Positions 56,071 to 64,000 of a DNA stretch of 64,000 nucleotides are shown piece after piece (position 1 is the first letter of the stretch; every line of letters starts with the position of its first letter). The notes beneath the pieces were generated by a model. The model saw only the letters and a list, made by a program, of their open reading frames with translations. It was not told where the DNA came from and did not search any database. The translations under genes and the position numbers were made by a program. Origin of the DNA: Desertifilum tharense IPPAS B-1220 (GTDB taxonomy: Bacteria > Cyanobacteriota > Cyanobacteriia > Cyanobacteriales > Desertifilaceae); contig NZ_MJGC01000050.1 in NCBI RefSeq assembly GCF_001746915.1, positions 1 to 64,000 of the forward strand, in the 5' to 3' direction.

Positions 56071-57639
56071 ATGCAAAAGCAGTGGCAACTTCCTCCACCT
56101 GGGTTGCACCTTTTAATCGTGACGTTGCTGTTACTGGGGGTGTTTTTTCGCTTGAGCCATTTAGACCTCAAGGTTTACGCTCACGATGAGGTCTTTACGT
56201 CCTTGCGCGTGGCTGGATATGATGCAGAGCGCGTTACTCAACGGGTGTTTTCTGGCGAGGTGTTAACGGCGGCCGATTTGCTGCAATATCAGCGCCTCTC
56301 GCCGGATCTCGGTTGGGGCGATACGTTCAGGGCGTTGATGGGCAATCCGGAACATCCGCCGCTGTACTATCTGATGAGTCGCTTGTGGGTGCAGGTTTTT
56401 GGCAGTTCGGTGGCGACGTTTCGCGCTTTATCGGCGACGATTAGTCTTTTAAGCTTTCCGGCGCTGTATTGGTTGTGTTTGGAATTATTTGGTTCGGCGC
56501 GGGTGGGCTGGATCGCGATCGCGCTGCTCGCAATTGCGCCATTTCACGTCCTCTATGCTCAAGAAGCCAGACCCTATAGTTTGTGGATCGCCATGACCAT
56601 ACTAGCCAGTGCGGCGCTGATTCGAGCCATGCGGATTCCTTCTGGGCGCAATTGGTGGCTATACGCGCTGATGGTGGTTCTGAATTTATACACCACGTTG
56701 TTCTCAGGATTGGCGATCGCTTCCCATGCGCTTTATCTGCTAATTTTAGAACGATTTCGCTGGACGCCTACTCTCAAGGCGGCTTGCGGGGCGTGGTTGG
56801 TGGGGGCGATCGCGTTTCTGCCTTGGATGGGTGTCATTTTAGCCCATTGGCAGCAATTTCAAACTAAAACCCAATGGGCTAGCCAAGGTAAAAATTTACC
56901 CACCTTGATGAGATTTTGGGGTCTGCATCTCAGCAGCAATTTTATCGATCTACCGCTAGAATTTGCGAACCCAATCCTGATTGTGTTTGCCCTAGCTAGC
57001 TTGTTATTTGTGGGCTATGGGTTCAAAATTCTGATTAAACATACTCCCCAACCCGTTTGGCTATTTTTATTGCTGTTAGCGATGGGGAGTGCAGCATTCT
57101 TAATCGTTGCCGATCTGGTTCGAGGCGGTCAAATTTCTGGCAATAGTCGCTATTTTGTCCCCACGTATGTTGCAGTTCCCGTTGTCAGCGCCTATTTATT
57201 TGCCCGAAAAATCTATACCCCAAATGTTCGATCCCGCTTATTGTGGATGAGCGCCCTTTCTTTTACGATTTCCTGCGGCATAATTTCTTGTAGCCTCAGC
57301 TTTACGGCTGAAGCTTGGTGGAACAAAGTGCTGAGTTACAACAATCCCCAAATTGCCCGCATTATTAATACATCTCCCAATCCTTTAGTCGTCAGTCAAT
57401 ATTCAGATATTCGTCTGGGTAACTTAATTTCGCTTTCTTATAAACTCAGACCGGATGTTAAACTGCAACTGGTGATTGAACCTAATATTCCACAAATCTC
57501 GCAGGACTTTAGCGATATCTTTGTCTACGAACCGTCTGAAGTTTTAACGCAAGAACTAATGGCGCGTTACGATTTGATGATGACGCCGATTGCAAATGCG
57601 CCGCTGCTGCGTTTGAATCCAAGAGTAGGCGGGTTTTAA
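56071..57639 (+). CDS. GT39-like membrane glycosyltransferase
   Basis: The 522-residue protein has about ten hydrophobic segments and the ArnT/PMT-like first loop (HDEVFTSLRVAGYDAERVTQ) with the acidic pair, and HPPLYYLMSRLWVQVFGSS, then YAQEARPYSLWI. It probably moves a sugar from a polyprenyl carrier to a cell-surface acceptor. The last 84 bp overlap the convergent synthase gene. A start at 56071 (MQKQWQLPPPGLHLLIV) is the first good ATG. Confidence 0.85.
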   Translation: MQKQWQLPPPGLHLLIVTLLLLGVFFRLSHLDLKVYAHDEVFTSLRVAGYDAERVTQRVFSGEVLTAADLLQYQRLSPDLGWGDTFRALMGNPEHPPLYYLMSRLWVQVFGSSVATFRALSATISLLSFPALYWLCLELFGSARVGWIAIALLAIAPFHVLYAQEARPYSLWIAMTILASAALIRAMRIPSGRNWWLYALMVVLNLYTTLFSGLAIASHALYLLILERFRWTPTLKAACGAWLVGAIAFLPWMGVILAHWQQFQTKTQWASQGKNLPTLMRFWGLHLSSNFIDLPLEFANPILIVFALASLLFVGYGFKILIKHTPQPVWLFLLLLAMGSAAFLIVADLVRGGQISGNSRYFVPTYVAVPVVSAYLFARKIYTPNVRSRLLWMSALSFTISCGIISCSLSFTAEAWWNKVLSYNNPQIARIINTSPNPLVVSQYSDIRLGNLISLSYKLRPDVKLQLVIEPNIPQISQDFSDIFVYEPSEVLTQELMARYDLMMTPIANAPLLRLNPRVGGF

Positions 57640-59823
57640 GGGTTGAGATAAGGCAATCAATAACAGAAAGAGCGATCGCAATTCGTTCGGCGTTTGGAGC
57701 GGCTTCCAGCGTTCGGGCTGGCAAAACAAAAGCTTGACTAATTGAAAGTATTGTGCATCATCCATCTCTTGGAATTGAATAGAAAGCTGAGAACCCCGTT
57801 GTAATACTTTACCGCTCAGTTGCAACCCAGATTCAACGAATTCTAGTTGAACCGTATCGGAAAAATATTCAGGAAAATTTCCGGTTTCTGAAAGGATAAT
57901 TTGGGTTCCAGCTTCCGATATTTTTGCAGTCATTCCCCACACTTCGCGTCCGTTTTCTTGGGGCAAAATTTTGACAATTCGTTGTAAAGGAAACCACTCA
58001 TAAATATCCGGTTTCGGGATATCAACAAGGACAATTAACGCCACTCCTAAAACGAGAAGATTGTAGCTATTCCAGAAGAAACTCCACTGCGCCTCAGCAA
58101 TTTGGGTTGTTGGGGTGGGGATGAGTCCATTAGAGGAGAAATAGTAGGGTTTGAGGACAGAAAGATTATCGAGCAAGCAAACTGAAGTGGCGATTAGTAG
58201 GATAATTAAAGGGAAGGCTAAAGACCAGTTGAACTGATAGCGATCGCGCGAGGTTCCCTTGGGCGTAACTTGAAAACTTTTGCCAAATGGTTTAAATAGA
58301 GTTTGCACAACGGTTAGGGAAACTGGGATGCATTGTGCCACGCTATAAATATCAGAAAGCAAGGCGGATCGACTGCGATAATTAAGCCAAGAATAGGAAA
58401 GTAATTGAATCAGATAATAGGGAAAGAAAAAGTAAAATAGGGCTGCAAACGTTGTATTAAAGGGACTTACCCCTAAAAAGGTATAAGCCAGAGGCGCGAG
58501 TAAGAAGAAGAGACGAAACGTACTGGTAAACCATTGAACCATCCCCTCAAAATGCGCCAAACGTTGCATGAAACTTAAGCCGGGAATGCGTAAGGGGTTC
58601 GCCGCAATAAAAAAGCCCTGAAGCGTGCCTCTAGCCCAACGCAGGCGTTGTAGAATATGACCAGCCATATTTTCTGCACAAAGTCCAGCGCTGAGACTTT
58701 CATTGAGGTAAATAACGCGATCGCCATTAGCCGACAGTCGCACGCTAGTATAGTAATCTTCGCTGAGAGAGTCGGTGACAAATCCGCCAATTTTCTCTAG
58801 GGCGGAACGTCTAGCCACAAAAGAACTCCCATAACACAAAGCCGTCTCAACGCTATCGCGCAGAACTTGGTAATAACGGGAAAAGACTTCAACTTCCTGG
58901 GGAACCCAGTTTTGAATCCCTAAATTGCGAGCCACTGGATCGGTATTATAAAAGCTTTGGTGGGTTTGGACGAGGGCAATTTTTGCCTGTTGAAAGAAAC
59001 CCACCGTGCGGGTTAGAAAGTTAGTAGTGGGAATAAAGTCAGCATCGAAAACCGCAATGAGTTCTCCAGACGTTTGAGCGATCGCATGATTGAGGTTTCC
59101 CGCTTTAGCATGTAAGTTATGGGGACGGGTGATGTAGTGACAGCCCAGTTGTGCGGCGAGGGCTTTAATCTCCGGTCTGCGGGTATCATCTAACAAATAC
59201 ACCTGCTTATTGGGATAGTCTAAAGCTTGACAGCCGATTAACGTTCGCCGCAGAATCGCAGCCGGTTCATCGTAGGTGGGAATTAAGATATCAACGCTAG
59301 GAATATAATCGCCTGCCAATACCGCCTGAGACAATCGGTTGGCTTCGCGGGTGCGGAGTTTAACCTTAAGATTGAGATACAACTGCCAGCTATTGCTGAA
59401 GATAACGCTGAATTCCATCAACAATAGAGCAATGCTGAACGCTCCATCTAAAGGGTTGCTGAGGTTGAGGGTAGAGAGCGATCGCCATAAGAGATAACGT
59501 AGCGTTAACGCCAGTAAAATCCCTACAATGACAACGCGGGACCAAGTTTGCGGTACTGGCGATAAATGCATAACCGCGATCGCGATCGTCACCAGTGCTA
59601 GGGTGGGTAATAGCAGATATTGACGAGAAATCTCCGGAACATCCAGCAACCAATGCGGGGCATCTTGCCACATTTGTAGCCTAGCAAACAGTTGACTCAC
59701 CCCTCGCACATCTGCTACCCAAGCTACCAGCAAACTACCTGCGATCGCTAATAAACCCAGCATTACCAGCGTCACCCAGGGAAAACGCTCAGAATTCCGA
59801 TCCGACAAGTGATTCATCGTCAC
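57556..59823 (-). CDS. BcsA-like membrane glycan synthase
   Basis: The 755-residue GT2 enzyme has N-terminal helices, the cytosolic GT domain with DDTRRPE near residue 209, DADFIPTTNF near 255, SEDYYTSVRL near 351 and QRLRWARGTLQ near 394 (the QxxRW of processive synthases), further helices, and a C-terminal PilZ-like region (about 625-700). The PilZ motif looks weak (KISEAG rather than D/NxSxxG and no clear RxxxR). It probably makes cellulose or another beta-glucan. No bcsB or BcsZ gene is nearby. The 3' end overlaps a convergent gene by 84 bp. Confidence 0.9.
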   Translation of the reverse strand: MTMNHLSDRNSERFPWVTLVMLGLLAIAGSLLVAWVADVRGVSQLFARLQMWQDAPHWLLDVPEISRQYLLLPTLALVTIAIAVMHLSPVPQTWSRVVIVGILLALTLRYLLWRSLSTLNLSNPLDGAFSIALLLMEFSVIFSNSWQLYLNLKVKLRTREANRLSQAVLAGDYIPSVDILIPTYDEPAAILRRTLIGCQALDYPNKQVYLLDDTRRPEIKALAAQLGCHYITRPHNLHAKAGNLNHAIAQTSGELIAVFDADFIPTTNFLTRTVGFFQQAKIALVQTHQSFYNTDPVARNLGIQNWVPQEVEVFSRYYQVLRDSVETALCYGSSFVARRSALEKIGGFVTDSLSEDYYTSVRLSANGDRVIYLNESLSAGLCAENMAGHILQRLRWARGTLQGFFIAANPLRIPGLSFMQRLAHFEGMVQWFTSTFRLFFLLAPLAYTFLGVSPFNTTFAALFYFFFPYYLIQLLSYSWLNYRSRSALLSDIYSVAQCIPVSLTVVQTLFKPFGKSFQVTPKGTSRDRYQFNWSLAFPLIILLIATSVCLLDNLSVLKPYYFSSNGLIPTPTTQIAEAQWSFFWNSYNLLVLGVALIVLVDIPKPDIYEWFPLQRIVKILPQENGREVWGMTAKISEAGTQIILSETGNFPEYFSDTVQLEFVESGLQLSGKVLQRGSQLSIQFQEMDDAQYFQLVKLLFCQPERWKPLQTPNELRSLFLLLIALSQPLKPAYSWIQTQQRRICNRRHHQIVTRH

Positions 59824-59948
59824 GCTTCTCCACTAAAGGTCATCCCTCAGCCATTTGCAACTACTGGCTTATTGTAATGTTCCTTTACATAGCGTGACGG
59901 TACCTCCTGAAACTGCGCTGAACTCAAACTGAGATTTTTCTCAGGAAT

Positions 59949-60265
59949 GAAGAGGGTGGGGAGAAGAAGGGAATTGGGAGTTGGGAGTTGGGGGTTGGGG
60001 GGAAGAAGGGAATTGGGAGTTGGGAGTTGGGGGTTGGGGAAGAAGAAGGGAATTGGGAGTTGGGAGTTGGGGGTTGGGGAAGAAGAAGGGAGTTGGGAGT
60101 TGGGGGTTAGGATTTGGGGAGAAGAAAAGATAGGAAGACTTGATAACTGTCAACTCAGCACCCTCTTCCCTTCCCCACTCAGCACTCCTTTTTCCCCCCC
60201 CCCCCCCACCTCCCCATCCCCCCATCCTCTTCCCCACTCAGCACTCAGCACTTTCTACTCAGCAC
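59949..60265. repeat. G-rich 37-bp-family array and C14 tract
   Basis: About four G-rich copies of the 37-bp family lie at 59955-60120 (GAAGGGAATTGGGAGTTGGG and variants), followed by a spacer, a 14-C homopolymer (60194-60207) and CAGCACT repeats. It lies between the BcsA-like gene start and the GT2 gene end. Confidence 0.88.
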
Positions 60266-60274
60266 TATTTTCCT

Positions 60275-61291
60275 CTAAGGCGCGGGAGTATCAGCGCCAA
60301 CAATTTCTCTAACGCGGTAGATGGGGCGGTTTTGCGATTCGTGGTAGGTTCGCATCAAGAGTTCTGCGAGTAAGCCGAAACTAAACAACTGGACGCCGGT
60401 GAGAACGAGAACAACGGCTAAGATCAGTAAAGGGCGATCGCCAATACTTTGACCTAAGCCGAGTTTTAAGAAGGTCAAATACAGACCAATACTCACCCCT
60501 AAAATCGTTGAACCTAAGCCGAATAACCCGAAAACATGCATCGGGCGGGTTAGGAATTTCTTCATAAAGAAGATCGTAAACAAATCCATCAAAACGCGGA
60601 AGGTTCGCCCTAGTCCATACTTACTTTGACCAAAGCGACGGGCGTGGTGGCGTACGGGCATTTCTGTAATTCGGGCCCCTTCAATGTAGGCTAGGGCAGG
60701 TAAAAAGCGGTGTAACTCGCCGTAAAGGTTCATATCGGCGACGACTTCAGCGCGGTAGGCTTTCAGCGAGCAGCCATAATCATGCAGCTTAACACCTGTG
60801 AGGCGACCGATCAGCCAGTTGGCAATTTTGGAAGGGAGGAGGCGGGTTAGGGCTGCGTCTTGGCGGTTTTTGCGCCAACCACTCACTAAATCATAGCCTT
60901 CGTTGAGTTTGGCAAGGAGATCGGGAATATCTGCCGGATCGTTTTGCAAGTCGCCATCTAGGGTAATCAGGACTTTACCTCTCGCATGGTTAAAGCCAGC
61001 AGCCATTGCGGGGGTTTGTCCATAGTTACGCCGCAAGACAATGGCGCGCAGGTGGGGATGGATTAAGGTTTGTTGCTTGAGCAGTTCGCCAGAACCATCT
61101 CTAGAACCATCATCGACGCAAATGAGTTCGTAGCTTAACCCCGTTTGGTTCAACGTTGAGGTAATGGCTTCAACCAGATGGGGAATGCTTTCAACTTCAT
61201 TGTAAATCGGTACAATTACCGAAACCTCAATGACGGAAGGGGTTAAGTCTGATGGAACGAGGGGCTGCTGATTGACCGATAACGATTGCAT
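60275..61291 (-). CDS. GT2 polyprenyl-phosphate glycosyltransferase (DPM1/GtrB-like)
   Basis: The 338-residue enzyme has [51 protein letters not shown] and two C-terminal membrane helices ([40 protein letters not shown]). It probably makes polyprenyl-phosphate sugars used by the GT39 enzymes of this region. The stop codon lies next to the repeat array. Confidence 0.92.
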   Translation of the reverse strand: MQSLSVNQQPLVPSDLTPSVIEVSVIVPIYNEVESIPHLVEAITSTLNQTGLSYELICVDDGSRDGSGELLKQQTLIHPHLRAIVLRRNYGQTPAMAAGFNHARGKVLITLDGDLQNDPADIPDLLAKLNEGYDLVSGWRKNRQDAALTRLLPSKIANWLIGRLTGVKLHDYGCSLKAYRAEVVADMNLYGELHRFLPALAYIEGARITEMPVRHHARRFGQSKYGLGRTFRVLMDLFTIFFMKKFLTRPMHVFGLFGLGSTILGVSIGLYLTFLKLGLGQSIGDRPLLILAVVLVLTGVQLFSFGLLAELLMRTYHESQNRPIYRVREIVGADTPAP

Positions 61292-61759
61292 TTTTTCTCT
61301 CCCTGCCTATTAATGAACCGCTGCCTAGATTAAACCAATGGTACGATACCTTTTTCAGGATGGCGAATCTCAGTGCTTTTACTTGATTTAAAGGTGTAAT
61401 ACCAACCCTATTTTTTCTTTTAGACAAAATTTTAGCGTTCCAGTGTAAAGGAATAGTAAACTTTTAGCCTTTAGCCCCTGGGAAAGTCTCAAAACTTGTT
61501 TAATATAGCTTTTAAAGAGTCTGGACTGACAAAAGTTACTGGAATTTACTGAGGGGTCTGAACGCTCAGATTTAACGTTTTCCTGTCCTTCTTGCCGGAG
61601 TAGATACGGGAAACTTTCAGTATCATTCTAGCCGCTGGAAGGGTCTGAACGGACGATCCGACAAGACACTCAAGATCCCTCAATCCGACAAAATACGCTC
61701 TCTCACCTCAGCAATGGTTTAGAAAAGATATCTCCCATTTATAGTAAATCAGGGTTAAT
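61292..61759. other. Intergenic region between divergent genes
   Basis: 470 bp between GT2 (minus) and a GT39-like gene (plus). GGGTCTGAACG occurs twice (about 61555 and 61639). Promoters of both genes are probably here. No gene was seen. Confidence 0.4.
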
Positions 61760-63469
61760 ATGCATTCTCGCGTCTCTCAAATTGGATTTTGGCAACATTC
61801 CAAAGTCTTTAACAAGGTATTTTGGTCTACTTTCGTTCTGGTTGCATTCTGTACGATTAGCGTTGCAGTCGTTTACTGGATTTGGGATCATCCCTATGGG
61901 ACGAACTGGGATGAAGCCCGTTACATTAATCGCGCTTATCGCGATGTCGCTTTTTTCCAAGACGGAGGTTTATTTCAACTGTTTCAGGGTTTGGTAAGTG
62001 AAGATCGCAGTCGTCCGCCTGCTTACCGCATTCTGGTTTTACCGTTTTCGTTGTTGTTTGGGACAAGTACAACGCTACTGAGGGTCTGTGCTTGGGGATT
62101 CTGGGGCGCTACGCTAGGTTTTGTCTATTTAGCGGGTCGAGCGATCGCAGGCCCTATTGCAGGCGCATTTGCAGCCCTGTTTTTGCTGGTTTGTCCGATT
62201 GCGATCGGGCCGAATATGCGCTTTTATGTGGACTATCCCCTCTATTTAGCGATCGCCGCCACGTTTTACTTCTTGTTTCGCGACTGGAACCGAGAAACCC
62301 CGTCTCGCTATAACTGGATTGGTTTAGGAATTGCTCTAGGTCTAGGCGGACTGGCAAAACCCACGATTATTTTTACCATAGGCCCGGTTTTGTTCTTGGC
62401 GCTGGTTCTCAGTTGGCGGCGTATGATTACAACGCCCACGCCCAAATCGCTGATCCAAGCCTCGGTGTTAGGATTCGTTCTGATGCTACCGTGGTGGGTC
62501 TTTAACTGGAAGCCAGCGATCGCCAAAGCGTTCCTTTCCGGGGGGTTCGTGCGTCATTCTATCGCCTCAGAAAGCTTTTTTGATAAAACGCTCGGATTGC
62601 TGTATGTCTTCAGTCAGACGATGCTCGGCCCCGCATTGACCCTATTAGCGATTGGGATTGTCGTCACGTTTTTGGCCCAACTGCAACGCCAGAAATTTCA
62701 GATCGAGATCGGGCAGCTAACAGCGATCGCAGCGTGTTTGATGGGTTCGCTACCTCTCCTGTTGATGGCTCTAGTTAAGGATAATCACAACCCGCGCCTG
62801 TACAATCCTTCCCTGTTACCGCTGGCGATCGCCATTGGCATTCTAGCCGTTTTAAGCTACTGGACAAAGCGACGACTCCTAGCCGCGATCGCCACAGCCT
62901 TAATCGTCTTTCAAGTCGCCGTCATCGTTACCCCCACCCCAGGCGAACCCCAATATAAAGCTGGCGATCTCGCTTCAAAGCAACTCCTCTGGGGAAATCC
63001 CACCTCAGTTTTGCGGCGATTGGAACAGTGGGATTGGTCCTTGCTTAGAGAAGTCGCCCAACAACAGGGAATTCACAATCCTCTGATTGCCTATCTGGGA
63101 AATGACAGCAACTTGAACCCTCCCCAAATTGCCTTTCCTTGGGTGAAGAATAACGAACCCGCACGCGTCACCTGGTTGTGGAACTCCGTCACCGGGGATA
63201 TTGATTGGGAAAAGGTGATGTCTACAGTTAAATTGAGCGACCTAGTGATAACAGTACCTGAACTAGAAGGGGATGCCGCCGATCGCAGCGATCTGGATAA
63301 CCAATATAATGGCGAACTGGTTGAGCGCTTGCAACAAGACCCGCAATTCGCGCCCCCAGTTCCTCTCAAATTAGGCTATTACCATCCTATCGAGGCGTTA
63401 GTGTTTGTCCGTCAATCGGGCCAGCCATCAGAAACCGCAAAAGATATCCTTTTATTAGATATCTACTAA
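61760..63469 (+). CDS. GT39-like membrane glycosyltransferase
   Basis: The 569-residue protein has about ten membrane helices and the first-loop acidic motif in GTNWDEARYINRAYRDVAFF, as in ArnT/PMT enzymes. It probably uses a polyprenyl-phosphate sugar, perhaps supplied by the GT2 protein encoded divergently. A soluble C-terminal part (about 400-569) is present. Its last 15 bp overlap the convergent LpxB-like gene. Confidence 0.82.
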   Translation: MHSRVSQIGFWQHSKVFNKVFWSTFVLVAFCTISVAVVYWIWDHPYGTNWDEARYINRAYRDVAFFQDGGLFQLFQGLVSEDRSRPPAYRILVLPFSLLFGTSTTLLRVCAWGFWGATLGFVYLAGRAIAGPIAGAFAALFLLVCPIAIGPNMRFYVDYPLYLAIAATFYFLFRDWNRETPSRYNWIGLGIALGLGGLAKPTIIFTIGPVLFLALVLSWRRMITTPTPKSLIQASVLGFVLMLPWWVFNWKPAIAKAFLSGGFVRHSIASESFFDKTLGLLYVFSQTMLGPALTLLAIGIVVTFLAQLQRQKFQIEIGQLTAIAACLMGSLPLLLMALVKDNHNPRLYNPSLLPLAIAIGILAVLSYWTKRRLLAAIATALIVFQVAVIVTPTPGEPQYKAGDLASKQLLWGNPTSVLRRLEQWDWSLLREVAQQQGIHNPLIAYLGNDSNLNPPQIAFPWVKNNEPARVTWLWNSVTGDIDWEKVMSTVKLSDLVITVPELEGDAADRSDLDNQYNGELVERLQQDPQFAPPVPLKLGYYHPIEALVFVRQSGQPSETAKDILLLDIY

Positions 63470-64000
63470 GGGTTTGAGTTCTTCGCCCACCAGTTGAGCG
63501 AGTTTTGTCGCCGCGCCGGGTGCGCCGCGTACTTGTCGCAACTTTTGCCGCACCTGTGCCAACTTCTCAGGATTGGCAAGATAGTCTAAGACTAAATCTC
63601 CGACGGCTTGGGGCTGTAAATTCCCGACTAATTCAGGAACAATAGCCCCGCCCGCCCAAATATTGGGCCAAGCAAATAGGCGTTTTTGACGCAGCACCAA
63701 GCCATTAATCGTTTTGGCAAAGAAAGAACCCAAAAGGGGTAAATTCGCCAACAAGCCCGGTAAGCCATCCCAAGCCCGCATTGCATCGAGTTGTTGCGTG
63801 GGAATCAGGACAATCATGGGAACGCTCAATGCGCCTAACTCTGCGGTATTCGCGCCAATCGTGGTTAAGCAAAGCTGACATTGTGCCAAGATCCCATAGG
63901 CGGGAAATTCTCGCCGTAGCTCCACCTGCAAGCCGCTAGAAGTCTGGAGAAATGCCTTTTCCTCCGATTCAATCAATTCGGCACTCATCCCGCCAAAATA
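63455..64000 (-). CDS. Lipid-A-disaccharide synthase-related protein (partial)
   Basis: The frame stays open to the window end, so the gene is cut. The visible C-terminal 182 residues have CQLCLTTIGANTAELGALSV and PMIVLIPTQQLDAMRAWDGL, like the GT19/LpxB fold. It fits a cyanobacterial family described as lipid-A-disaccharide synthase related rather than true LpxB. With lpxD at 30 kb it supports LPS-type envelope synthesis. Confidence 0.7.
   Translation of the reverse strand, partial: YFGGMSAELIESEEKAFLQTSSGLQVELRREFPAYGILAQCQLCLTTIGANTAELGALSVPMIVLIPTQQLDAMRAWDGLPGLLANLPLLGSFFAKTINGLVLRQKRLFAWPNIWAGGAIVPELVGNLQPQAVGDLVLDYLANPEKLAQVRQKLRQVRGAPGAATKLAQLVGEELKPLVDI

Overview
The window is chromosomal DNA from a cyanobacterium. 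It carries the photosystem II genes psbE-F-L-J, ycf48 and psbO, the allophycocyanin-B gene apcD, a SigF-type sigma factor and several families known mainly from cyanobacteria (DUF3143, DUF3370, DUF1400, DUF4347). The octamer GCGATCGC (HIP1) is scattered throughout, as is usual in this phylum. The many short repeats, two-component proteins and large surface proteins suggest a filamentous or otherwise large-genome species; the genus cannot be fixed from the sequence alone.

Layout. 0-3.4 kb: an Eis-like acetyltransferase gene split by an IS605/IS1341-type element that carries TnpB and an apparent omega RNA, then an alpha/beta hydrolase. 3.5-8.2 kb: a small conserved gene, tRNA-Arg(ACG), moaC, and on the minus strand rubredoxin-ycf48-psbE-psbF-psbL-psbJ, plus a DUF1460 protein. 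8.2-12.7 kb: a minus-strand run of signalling genes in which one CBS-like N-terminal sensor is fused to a diguanylate cyclase, an intact histidine kinase and a degenerate histidine kinase. 13-15.1 kb: a decayed Rhs/polymorphic-toxin locus with a CdiI-like immunity gene, a second immunity-like fragment and the relic end of another TnpB element. 15.2-24.5 kb: psbO, sigF, a PilP-like lipoprotein, a MORN-repeat protein, a hydrolase, a PstS-like lipoprotein/kinase pair, a CopG mini-element, and DUF3143/J-domain genes. 24.9-35.1 kb: clpB, lpxD, rlmD, apcD and several conserved membrane or small proteins separated by G-rich repeat arrays. 35.5-48.6 kb: surface and envelope genes, led by a 1779-residue DUF4347-malectin-beta-propeller-TIG protein and including DUF3370, a beta-propeller/transglutaminase protein, a membrane protein and an SLH/beta-helix protein. 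49-55.8 kb: the rimP-nusA-ylxR-infB transcription/translation operon. 56-64 kb: glycosyltransferases (two GT39-like, a BcsA-like synthase, a DPM1-like GT2) and an LpxB-related gene cut by the window end.

How the parts fit together. The photosynthesis genes are housekeeping: cytochrome b559 and small PSII subunits sit with their assembly factors Ycf48 and rubredoxin. The signalling cluster probably reads one kind of input into both phosphotransfer and cyclic-di-GMP. The last 8 kb and lpxD point to envelope polysaccharide and LPS synthesis. Mobile DNA takes four forms: an apparently intact TnpB element, a TnpB-less CopG mini-element, a TnpB end relic, and several short-repeat families (a 37-bp G-rich unit, GAGTGCT heptamers, an 83-bp tandem repeat). 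The G-rich arrays all lie just downstream of at least one gene end. No CRISPR array was seen.
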